Assembly (NCBI GenBank): GCA_024516035.1
Contig: CM044957.1
Location: 5,243,017-5,307,016 of the forward strand
Length of the DNA: 64,000 bases
Source of the DNA: Bactericera cockerelli
Taxonomy: Eukaryota; Arthropoda; Insecta; Hemiptera; Triozidae
Direction: 5' to 3'
Shown here: in pieces, positions 36,601-49,200 of the stretch
How the letters are laid out: every line of letters begins with the position of its first letter
Position numbering within the stretch: position 1 is the first letter of the stretch
Program-made: the position numbers and the translations under genes
The notes under the pieces: generated by a model
What the model was told of the DNA's origin: nothing
The model's input: only the letters and a program-made list of their open reading frames with translations
Databases searched by the model: none

Positions 36601-39600
36601 TCAAAGTTGGCTCGTCCTGAACCACATATTTCTATGTGCGATCAACCATCGTGAGGACATGGACTATTCTTTATAAGTAATTAAACCCTTAAGAAATTGC
36701 AAGCTAGCCTAGCTTGTAAGGGTTGGCTAGGCTGTTCTCTGTTTATAGTCCTCTAGCGAGACACTGGTCTTCTCCCTGTTTAAAGTCCCCCAGCCAGACA
36801 GTGAGTCTAGTAGATAGGATATCTACAAGACAATCAAGTGAGTCTAGTAGATAGGACATCTACAAGACAATCAAGTGAGTCTAGTAGATAGGACATCTAC
36901 AAGACAATCAAGTGAGTCTAGTAGATAGGATATCTACAAGACAATCAAGTGAGTCTAGTAGATAGGACATCTACAAGACAATCAAGTGAGTCTAGTAGAT
37001 AGGACATCTACAAGACAATCAAGTGAGTCTAGTAGATAGGATATCTACAAGACAATCAAGTGAGTCTAGTAGATAGGATATCTACAAGACAATCAAGTGA
37101 GTCTAGTAGATAGGATATCTACAAGACAATCAAGTGAGTCTAGTGAATAGATAATGGTTGGGTGAAAGAATTTTTTTTTAAGCTTTATTAGGTAGAACAA
37201 AAAATATATACAGTAGAATACAATGTAATATAAAGAAAAACAAAAAGATTAAACAAATATACAAGAAAGAAAAAAAAGGGAAATGTCCTACCTACAGGGT
37301 GGGGTTAATGCCTGTGGCAATCTTTTCCACCCAACCCTTATTATAAAGAATTGAATGATATGGTTCTTTTTAGTTGTACAATAATGATATATTGGCTTGG
37401 TTCTGGGGGCGCTTGTCAATTATTAGCCTCCTAGTAAAGACAGTGGTAGAAGTGCTGAGTCATTCCTCTACTGTCTGGATACCATCGTTCACGATGGCGC
37501 CACCCTATGATGATGATGAATACTGATATTTTTTAATATTATCTCCTAAGCTTAGGAGGATAGGATATCTGCAAGACAATCAAGTGAGTCTAGTAGATAG
37601 GATATCTACTAAACAATCAAGTGAGTCTAGTAGATAGGACATGTATAAGACAATCAAGTGAGTCTAGTAGATAGGATATCTACAAGACGATCAAGTGAGT
37701 CTAGTAGATAGGACATCTACAAGACAATCAAGTGAGTCTACTAGATAAGATATCTACAAGACAATCAAGTGAGTCTAGTAGATAGGATATCTACAAGACA
37801 ATCAAGTGAGTCTAGTAGATAGGATATCTACAAGACTATCAAGTGAGTCTAGTAGATAGGACATCTACAAGACTATCAAGTGAGTCTAGTAGATAGGACA
37901 TCTACAAGACAATCAAGTGAGTCTAGTAGATAGGATATCTACAAGACAATCAAGTGAGTCTAGTAGATAGGATATCTACAAGACAATCAAGTGAGTCTAG
38001 TAGATAGGACATCTACAAGACAATCAAGTGAGTCTAGTAGATAGGATATCTACAAGACAATCAAGTGAGTCTAGTAGATAGGATATCTACAAGACAATCA
38101 AGTGAGTCTAGTAGATAGGACATCTACAAGACAATCAAGTGAGTCTAGTAGATAGGATATCTACAAGACAATCAAGTGAGTCTAGTAGATAGGATATCTA
38201 CAAGACAATCAAGTGAGTGTAGTAGATAGGACATCTACAAGACTATCAAGTGAGTCTAGTAGATAGGATATCTACAAGACAATCAAGTGAGTCTAGTAGA
38301 TAGGATATCTACAAGACAATCAAGTGAGTCTAGTAGATAGGACATCTACAAGACAATCAAGTGAGTCTAGTAGATAGGATATCTACAAGACAATCAAGTG
38401 AGTCTAGTAGATAGGATATCTACAAGACTATCAAGTGAGTCTAGTAGATAGGACATCTACAAGACAATCAAGTGAGTCTAGTAGATAGGATATCTACAAG
38501 ACAATCAAGTGAGTAGTAAATAGATAATGGTTGGGCGAAAGAATTGAATCGAATTGAAGAATTATAATAATAATAATAATAATGCTTTTTCTTTGTGTTA
38601 TTATGTCACAATTTTAGTGGGTAGCGCAGAATCATAGCAGATATTGTAAATTAAAGTGGTAAAGACCACTTTAATTTACAATATCTTGTATTATTTTTTT
38701 GCCTAAGATTCTGCCCCTGGTCGCTGCTTCACATTAAAGCAGCTGCTCATTTTTCCTCACGAGGTATGAGTGGACCCCGAACATCCAAGTACAGAGCAGA
38801 AAAAATCCTCCCCCGCTGGGAATCGAACCCAGGTCACCATGTGTGCAATGCCTAGCGTGCTAACTCGCTCTGCCACAGTGACTACCGAATTGAAGAATTA
38901 TATTATTATAGTATGCTTTATTAGGAGGACAGAGTAGAATGGTAACAGTATAAAATTAAGAAAAAACAAACAAATGACAAAATAAATAAGTAAAAAAGAA
39001 AATAATAATAATGTCCTATTTAAAGGGCGGGGTAATTCTTAAAATTATCTCCTAAGCTTATGCAAACTTCCAAGGAGAGAGATTACCAAAGGTCCATGGA
39101 TTCAAGAAGAACCACTTTTGTACATTGTTAACTGTGCCAACAGGCCTGAGAGGCGGTATTTCTCTCTGTTCTTATTGGCAGCCCTTAGTGGCCTTTTACG
39201 CTAGCCAAGGTCGGAATGCCATATTACTCCAGTAAATTTAAAATAATCTACAGCTGATACTTCAGTAAATTTCAAATAATCTACCGCTGATACTCCAGTA
39301 AATTTCAAACAATCTACCGCTGATACTCCAGTAAATTTCATATAATCTACCGCTGATACTCCAGTAAATTTCAAACAATCTACCGCTGATACTCCAGTAA
39401 ATTTCATATAATCTACCGCTGATACTCCAGTAAATTTCAAACAATCTACCGCTGATACTCCAGTAAATTTCATATAATCTACCGCTGATACTCCAGTAAA
39501 TTTCATATAATCTACCGCTGATACTCCAGTAAATTTCAAACAATCTACCGCTGATACTCCAGTAAATTTCATATAATCTACCGCTGATACTCCAGTAAAT

Positions 39601-40236
39601 TTCAAACAATCTACCGCTGATACTCAAGTAAATTTCATATAATCTACCGCTGATACTCCAGTAAATTTCAAATAATCTACCGCTGATACTCCAGTAAATT
39701 TCATATAATCTACCGCTGATACTCCAGTAAATTTCATATAATCTACCGCTGATACTCCAGTAAATTTCAAACAATCTACCGCTGATACTCCAGTAAATTT
39801 CATATAATCTACCGCTGATACTCCAGTAATTTTCAAACAATCTACCGCTGATACTCCAGTAAATTTCAAACAATCTACCGCTGATACTCCAGTAAATTTC
39901 AAATAATCTACCGCTGATACTCCAGTAAATTTCAAATAATCTACCGCTCCCCAGGGAAGACGAGATCGTCATGCCGGCGGAGCACACAGGCCGGGTGAGG
40001 GACAACTACCTGTGGAAGGTCCTGCTCCGGCGCAGCTGCAACAAGGAGGGGCTCTACATCACCGCCCCTGGTGGCAGCCACAACAACTACAATCACGACC
40101 TCTTCTCCGTCATCTTCAAGCCCACCGTGGCGGCGCTCAGCTACGTGTTCGACAAGACCAGCGATTCCGCCGTGTGTACCAAGGCGATGACTGGCTTCAG
40201 GTAAGTCAGATAATTATCCTATATTAATAAATGATT

Positions 40237-40289
<53 letters not shown>

Positions 40290-43200
40290 TTTTTTTACAC
40301 AGGTAAGTCAGATAGTTCAGATGTTTGTGGGTTCAGGTAAGTCAGATATCCTATACTAATAAATGATTCGTTTGTGTGTGTGTGTGTTTGTGTGTACTTT
40401 TTTTTACACAGGTAAGTCAGATAGTTCAGATGTTTGTGGGTTCAGGTAAGTCAGATATCCTATATTAATAAATGATTCGTTTGTGTGTGTGTTTGTGTGT
40501 ACTTCTTTAACTCGAAGAAGTACACACAAACACATTAAAAGGTCGTATTAAGCTGAAATTTTCCATTCTTACCAACAACAGGCTCATTGGGGCTATGCGC
40601 TATCCAAAAAGTCCATTTTTTTTAAAGTTGAGCTTTTTCAATCTGGCTATCACAATGGATCGAGATAATTAATGAAGTTCATCATTTTTTAATGTCAAGC
40701 CGCTGAAGTTGTTTTGACCTTGTTCAAGGTCGTTTCATTTCAAGGTCATTCCGGTTCAAGATCGTTCCATTTCAAGGTCATTCTATTACAAGGTCTTCAT
40801 CTTTTTCGGTCATTCTAAACTTAGAGATCAAAAGAATTGTAATTTTGATAATTTAATGTAGTTTTCTGTTGATATTTTGTTCATCTTTTTGTTATTTTAA
40901 TATACTTAGTTTTCTGCACCGACCTCAGTAGCGTGATCGATAAGGCTTGTAACCTGGAGGTCGGTGGTTCATGTCCCGATTTCAGCGTAGATTTAGTGAT
41001 GCGAGGTTGAGTAGTTGTGATATCACGAAAGTGATTAAAAGAAATATGATGACTTACTTAGTTTTCTGTTGGTAATTTGTTTTCAGGAAATGTGCTATGA
41101 TATCAGCGTACTATGGGATGAGCAATGAGTTTGACTTTCTGACTCAGACACTCTGCAAATTCTCGACACTACTCAACGTTCCAGAGGTGAGTTTTCACTC
41201 AATGCTAATCTACCTTTACAAGTTATCCTCTCATTTGGGATTTTGACCACATAATAATACGTCTTGGGCTTAGTGCTAGAATAATGGAACTCATTAGTCG
41301 TAGTCGGGCAATATAAATAAGGCGATATTACCTTTATTATGTATTGTATGTTGGTTGTACACTCGTATACTTTCGCATTTACAATGGCACTTTTCTCCCC
41401 TACAGACCCCTGAAAACCAGATCGCAATGTTTGGCTGCAACCCCAAGGCCCGAATCTCCACGAAGACCGTGTTTGACTGGGCTCACCGCCACGGGGACAT
41501 ACTTAGAGAAGGTGAGGCTTTTTTTTTTATTGTTTGTTTAATAAGATTTAAAAAAATGCCTTGTGTTTAATCGGGGTTTACCGTCGCGCTTTCAACTGCA
41601 TGGTAATATCACGACGCCGACTGTGGTAGCACCCTCCATTTGTTGGAACTTCACAAACCAACTACTGAAATTAACCTCAGGCAGCCTGATTACGTCCGGA
41701 AATAGCTAGTATTAATTTGAATGGTCACCAAGACCTACCCTTGCTGGACGTTAGAACGATAACTGTTGTATACAACGTGCCATCGACGCCAGCTTGTACA
41801 AGTCTGGTTCCCAAGATACTTATTACCATTCTCTTGTGTTTTCCTCATGCTAGCTGGAAGCTCATGCTAGCATGCATTCTACAGCAGTACAAGTGGAAGC
41901 TACTGCCCAAGATATTTATTACTATTCTCTTCTGTTTCCCAGGCTGGAAGCCCATGCTGGCATGCATCCTGCAGCTGTACAAGTGAAAGCTACTGCCCAA
42001 GATACTTATTACTATTCTCTTATCTTCCCCAGGCTGGAAGCCCATGCTGGCATGCATCCTGCATCTGGAAATTGTTCCAGCCACCCCTCATCAGACTCTG
42101 TTGATCTGAAAATGTGAACCTCACAGTCATGTTCTCTACTTGAAACGTTTCTTTTTGTTATTATTCTCACTATTCTGTCTCATTATTATAATAAACGGTG
42201 GCTGTATGGACCCTAATTTTGGTCCACTGCCAAATTATATATATATAAAAAAAAAATCTCACTATTCTCTTCTGTTGCCCAGGCTGGAAGCCCATGCTGG
42301 CATGCATGCTGGTTTCTTTTTGTTATTATTCTCACTATTCTGTCTCATTATTATAATAAACAGTGGCTGTATGGACCCTAATTTTGGTCCACTGCCAAAT
42401 TATAAATAAAAAAAAATCTCACTACTCTCTTCTGTTGCCCAGGCTGGAAGCCCATGCTGGCATGCATCCTGCAGCTGTACAAGTGGAAGCTACTGCCCAA
42501 GATACTTATTACTATTCTCTTGTGTTCCCCAGGCTGGAAGCCCATGCTGGCATGCATCCTACAGCTGTACAAGTGGAAGCTACTGCCCAAGATACTTATT
42601 ACTATTCTCTTATCTTCCCCAGGCTGGAAGCCCATGCTGGCATGCATCCTGCAGCCGTACAAGTGGAAGCTACTGCCCAAGATACTTATTACTATTCTCT
42701 TATCTTCCCCAGGCTGGAAGCCCATGCTGGCATGCATCCTGCAGCTGTACAAGTGGAAGCTACTGCCCAAGATACTTATTACTATTCTCTTGTGTTCCCA
42801 AGGCTGGAAGCCCATGCTGGCATGCATCCTACAGCTGTACAAGTGGAAGCTACTGCCCAAGATACTTATTACTATTCTCTTGTGTTCCCCAGGCTGGAAG
42901 CCCATACTGGCATGCATCCTGCATCTGGAAATTGTTCCAGCCACACCTCATCAGACTCTGTTGATCTGGGGAAATGTAAACCTCACATGTTCTTTACTTG
43001 AAACGTTTCTTTTTGTTGTTATTCTCACTATTCTGTCTCATTATGATAATAAACGGTGGCTGTATGGACCCTAATTTTGGTCCACTGCCAAATTATAAAA
43101 AAAAAAAAAAAAATCTCACTATTCTCTTCTGTTGCCCAGGCTGGAAGCCCATGCTGGCATGCATCCTGCAGCTGTACAAGTGGAAGCTCCTGCCCAAGAT

Positions 43201-46200
43201 ACTGGTGGAGGCGGAAGACTTCCTGGAGCTGAGCGGCAAGATCTCTCTGCTGAGGGAGGACACCTCCATCAGCACCAAAACAGACAAGGGCTTCTTCAGC
43301 ACGTTCTACAACAGTCTCTCGCTCATAGCCTTCGCTGCAGGTGCGTTACAAGCGTTTCTTTAGTTTAAAAAAGTACTCAGAAACAATTTAGAAGTAAAAT
43401 TATCAAATAAAATTCAGGTCGATCCATTTAAAAATCGAAAGTTGACACCTCAATTTCTGACTTTTGAACCACCCTGCATAAAAAAAATTCATGACTGAAA
43501 CCGTATAATTAGAGCATGTACCCTTGTATTATTTATTTTTCAAAAACTATTTAAAAAAAAGGCCGAGTAATTTGAGGTGTCCAACTTTGGTGGGACATAT
43601 TAAATCTAGTTAAGGATTATTTTAATTAATTTTTATAGTTCATACTCGCGGTTTTGTATAAATGAATGCGATATCCGTAAATGAAAAAAAAAAAAAAAAA
43701 TACTAAACAAATAAAATCAATGGATTGTTTCACCTACCCCAGATCAACCCCTGCAGAGGGAGCCCACCTCCGAGGAGCAGAAGCTGATAGAGCATGCGCA
43801 CAAGACCATCATGGAGTGTCCCCTCGAGGTGCTGATCACAGAGTCCAAGTTCTTCCGGCTGGACTCCCTACAGGAGTTTGTGAAGGTAAATTTATTATTA
43901 TTATTATACAATGCTTTATTAACACTGTTCAAGCCATTAACATTAACCAGTAGAATGTGTAATCTAGATAAGATGTCGATAACTTCATGTGTAAAAAAAA
44001 AAAAAAAAATGTACAATGCTCAAATGTTTTATATCTGCTCTTTTTCTGTAATTTATTCTTGTATACTTAAACTGTAATTATTGTATACCTAAATTGTATT
44101 TTGAAAAAATAAATAAAGCTGTAGCTCTTGCTACGATACATTTGTTAATAATAAATGCTTTATTAGATATAAATGGACATTATGTTTATACAAATAATTA
44201 TTTTCACAATGAAAAAAATGGAAACAATATGTACAATAAAAATGAAAAAGAATAGAAAATATTTGAAAACATATGTCCTAACTAAAGGGCGGAATTATTG
44301 CCTATGGCAATCTCGTCCACCCAACCCTAATCTATTTATGGTACGAGGGGCGGGGGGTCTCAAAAGTAAGGTGGTTCCCTACCCTATATACAATTCCCAA
44401 TTTTTTTTCTACAATATTACTTCCGAGAATTTTCAAATGTTAGAAATCGGATAATACAGGTCAGATAATTATCTAAAAAACAGGTCAGATAATAATGGCT
44501 AACTAACAAAATTTAGTTTAAAAAAATATACTGAAAAATAAAACCTTCCCTCGAAACCCAGCAAACTCTCCACTAAATAATCTCCTTCTTGTTCCCCGCC
44601 CACACATACTCACAGCTCGGATGACCACCACTCCAATCCCTGTTCTCATCCAACCCAGAATTCGACCATGCTCTCATTTTGTCCGAAATTCTTCCGCTCA
44701 AGATTTTTATAAATGTATTCATTTGTATTCATAGTCTGGCTGGGGGACTATAAACAGGGAGTAGACCAGCAGTCTGGCTGGGGGACTATAAACAAGGAGT
44801 AGACCAGCAGTCTGGCTGGGGGACTATAAACAGGGAGTAGACCAGCAGTCTGGCTGGGGGACTATAAACAGGGAGTAGACCAGTGCATTGGCTTGGTTCT
44901 GGGGGCCCTTGTCAATTATTAGCCTCCTTGTAAAGACAGTGGTAGAAGTGCTGAGTCATTCCTCCACTGTCTGGCTACCATCGTTCTCGATGACGCCACC
45001 CTATGATGATGATTCATTTGTGGTACAACAAACAACTTTTTAAACAAAAAAAAACAAAAAAGTTGTTTGTTGTACCACAAATGAATACATTTATAAAAAT
45101 CTTGAGGGGAAGAATTTCGGACGAAATGTGATGACATCCATCCCAGAATTCGACCATCATCACATTTCGTCCGAAATTCTTCCGCTCGAGTTTTTTTATA
45201 AATGTATTCATTTGTGGTACAACAAACAATTACACATATCAGTGTAAACAGAAAAGTGAAAAGTTATACCAGATGTACATGAATATCAGAGCATACCTGG
45301 ACAGCTGTTTCGAGCTTATTTGCTCTCATCATATAACCACAAAATGCTCATTTGATTTCAGGCTCTGATAGCCGCTAGCTATGGTCCGGAAGGTCAAGTC
45401 ACGTTGGAAACTACGTTTAACGAGGACACCACTGTGTTCTTCCTGGAGCTCCTGCTAAAGGTACGTAGGAGTTGCTAAAGGTACGTTTTATTTTTATAAA
45501 ACCTCTTTTATATAAATAAAAAGGAAAAGATATTTTCAATAGATGTTAAGTGGCAGAGAATGCCTAAGGCATTAACTTCGCCCCGTATCACAAGACAATT
45601 GTAAATTTATTTATTTTTTGGTTGTAAATATTGTTATTTTTTTATCTCTGTTAATAATTTATTGTTGACTAGCCGTTTGCCCGTGCTTTGCAACGGGACT
45701 AAATTTCAAATTTACTAAGGCATGGCCGTACCAGCAGTACGACAGCAATGCCTTTTTGAACTTTTTATAATTTTTCTGGACAAAGCGATAATGGTTTTGG
45801 GGGGGTCAATTCAGAGACATTTTTCGCTATCTCTTACCGTTTTGGCTAAACAACTCCGGACAAACAAACAAACATAGGTAGTCCTTTTTTCTGTTTTATA
45901 TATAGAGATTCTTTTGTATAAAAAAAATAAAGTGTCAATAAATAAATAAATAGATGGAAGGTAGAGATTGCCGCAGGCAGTAACCCCGCCCTTTAGTTAG
46001 GACATTAGTATTGTTTTATTCTTTGTTATTTATTTATTTTTCAATCCATTTTATTATTTATTCTTAATTTTATACTGTAAATATTTCACATTATTTTGTC
46101 CTCCTAACAAAGATATATATAATGATATTAGTAATAATTAAATTATTATATTGTTCACCTGAGAACATTTTGATTTTTTCTCTGCTATTTCATTTCCTTC

Positions 46201-49200
46201 AGGTGGTGATTCAAAACAGGGACCGAGCCTCCCCCCTATGGGTGGGTGTGAGAGACCACCTCTACACTCTCCTCATGCGAGGAGCCGCCACTGACCAACA
46301 CTTCCTGGTGGAGAGAACCATTGTGGGTGTGCTGCGTCTGGCGATTCGGCTCATGAGTCGCGAGGAGATGAGTCCTGTGGTAAGTGAGTTAGTGAACTAT
46401 TGTCCTGTGGTGAGTGAGTTAGTGAACTATTGTCCTGTGGTGAGTGAGTTGGTGAACTATTGTCCTGTGGTGAGTGAGTTGGTGAACTATTGTCCTGTGG
46501 TGAGTGAGTTGGTGAACTATTGTCCTGTGGTAAGTGAGTTAGTGAACTATTGTCCTGTGGTGAGTGAGTTGGTGAACTATTGTCCTGTGGTGAGTGAGTT
46601 GGTGAACTATTGTCCTGTGGTGAGTGAGTTGGTGAACTATTGTCCTGTGGTAAGTGAGTTAGTGAACTATTGTCCTGTGGTGAGTGAGTTGGTGAACTAT
46701 TGTCCTGTGGTAAGTGAGTTAGTGAACTATTGTCCTGTGGTGAGTGAGTTAGTGAACTATTGTCCTGTGGTGAGTGAGTTGGTGAACTATTGTCCTGTGG
46801 TGAGTGAGTTGGTGAACTATTGTCCTGTGGTGAGTGAGTTGGTGAACTATTGTCCTGTGGTAAGTGAGTTAGTGAACTATTGTCCTGTGGTGAGTGAGTT
46901 AGTGAACTATTGTCCTGTGGTGAGTGAGTTGGTGAACTATTGTCCTGTGGTGAGTGAGTTAGTGAACTATTGTAGAGGTGCTCCACCTGGTGATCCGACT
47001 CATGAGTCGTGAGGAGATGAGTCCTGTGCTGAATGAGTTTTTGAACTATTGTGAGTGTTCTAAGCCTGGCGATCCGAGTCATTAGTCGTGAAGAGATAGT
47101 ACTGTGCTGAGTGAGTTTTTCAACCATTGTGGGTGTGCTGCGCCTGGTGATCCGACTCATGAGTCGCGAGGAGGTGAGTCCTGTTGTGAGTGAGTTAGTG
47201 AAGTATTCTTTTGAGTGAGTTAGTTAACTATTGTGGTGAGTGAGTTAGTGAAGTATTGTGGTGAGTGAGTTAGTGAACTATTGTGGTGAGTGAGTTAGTG
47301 AAGTATTGTGGTGAGTGAGCTAGTGAAGTATTGTGGTGAGTGAGTTAGTGAAGTATTGTGGTGAGTGAGCTAGTGAAGTATTGTGGTAAGTGGCTCAGTG
47401 AACAATTTGGGTGCTCCCCCTGGTGATCCGACTCATGAGTCGTGAGGAGAGTGAGTTAGTGAACTATGGAACATAATATTGCCTCGTAAAAATAAATAAT
47501 AATATCGCCTTATTTTTACCGCCCGATTAGTCCTAAGTACAAGTATTCCAGCCCAACATGTATTATTATGTGGCCAAAATCCCAAATGGGGACAAAACTT
47601 GTCATGTCCCGGCTGGGTTTCGAACCCTCGACCTCTTGATCACCAGGCCGACGGTTTGACCACTGAGCTACCGGGACTGACGGCCCGACTCAGAAATAAT
47701 AATAATATCACCTAATTTTTACCGCCCGATTAGGACTATTAAGTCCCATTATTCCAGAAGTAAGCCCAAGACAAATTATTCTGTTGTGAAAATCCCAAAT
47801 GGGAGGATAACTTGTCATGTCCCGGCCGGGTTTCGAACCCGCGACCTCTGGAATTTCTGGATTCACAGAGTACCGCCTTTATCACTGATTATTATTTATT
47901 TAGCTTCTTTTTTATATTATTATTGAAATATCTAGATAGGGAACTCCAAGGGTTGGGTGGAAGAGATTGCCATAGGCAATAACCCCGCCTTTTAGTTAGG
48001 ACTTATGTTTTTATATATTTTCTATTCTATTTTTATTGTATAATATATTGTTTCCATTTTTTTTTTTCATTGTTAAATTAATTATTTGTATGTACATAAT
48101 GTCCATTTATACCTAATAAAGCGTTGTATAATAATAATAATAACAGATAGTCACAGAAGTGATTCACAAAATAAAACACCTTTCCCTCGCCGCCCCAGGT
48201 TCTGCAATCCCTGCGCATGCTTCTGCGCCTGAAGTACTCAAACCTAGCCCGCGCCGCGCGCCACATCGCCTACGGCCTGCACGAGCTACTGAAGTCCAGC
48301 GCCGCCAACATCCACGCCTGCGCCGACTGGGAGCTTGTGTTCACGCTGCTGGAGTGTGTGGGGGCGGGGCGACCCATGCCACGCCTCGTGGGGACCACGC
48401 CTTCCTGCCACGAGACAGGTGAGTCCCGTGTTGAGTGAGTTAGTGAATAATTATAGGGGTTGGGTGGAAGAGATTGCCATAGGCAATAACCCCGCCCTTT
48501 AGTTAGGAAATATGTATTTATCTATTTATTTATCTATTGTTTCAACTTTTTTATTTCTTTTATAATAATTATTTGTAATGTACATTTATATATGTCTTTG
48601 TATCTCATAAAGCATTCAATAATAATAACTACACTCTTTAGTGGAAGGTAACCACCAGGCGAGGTTAATGCTGAAAGCATTTTCTAACACCTAACCCTCA
48701 GAGTCTTATTATTATGTGGTCACAAATGCAAATTAATGAGGAAAAATTCATGCACTAGATGGGATTCGAACCAACGAATCCCTACGCTACCTGGATTACC
48801 AGTCTAGCGCGTTAACCACTTGACTACCAGTTAACTACTGAGGTGAGTGAGTTGGTGAACTATTTTAAAAGTCAATATATTTGTGTTAATCGAGATGTGA
48901 TGTCACAGTTACTCAAACTCGCTTCTTTTCTGAACTTGGGACTCGAACCACCGATCTTTGGTTACGAGTCCACCGCCTTATTGATTAACCTACCTACTGA
49001 AGTCGGTAGCTCGAGTATTGATACAGTCGAACTTGGATTTAAGAGAACTCAAGTGACTGCAATTTGTTTCTCTCAATTATATCCAGGTTTCTCTTATAAC
49101 AAGGTTCTTTTCCCTTTAAATGAAGTAAATTAGACCTGGAAATTGTTCTCTTATATCGAGGATTTTCGTATATCCACGATTTTTGTACTATACCCACTAT

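Noticed and set aside
39201..40005. Minus-strand frames of [11 protein letters not shown] / [11 protein letters not shown] repeats
   Set aside because: Translation of the 33-bp tandem array in three phases. No start context or homology.
46351..47160. 269-codon minus-strand frame rich in SPTHSPQDN
   Set aside because: Antisense reading of the 30-bp donor array of exon 24.
46986..47183. Additional exons between 24 and 25
   Set aside because: They are mutated copies of the exon 24 end. Exon 24 to exon 25 already matches GBF1 without a gap.
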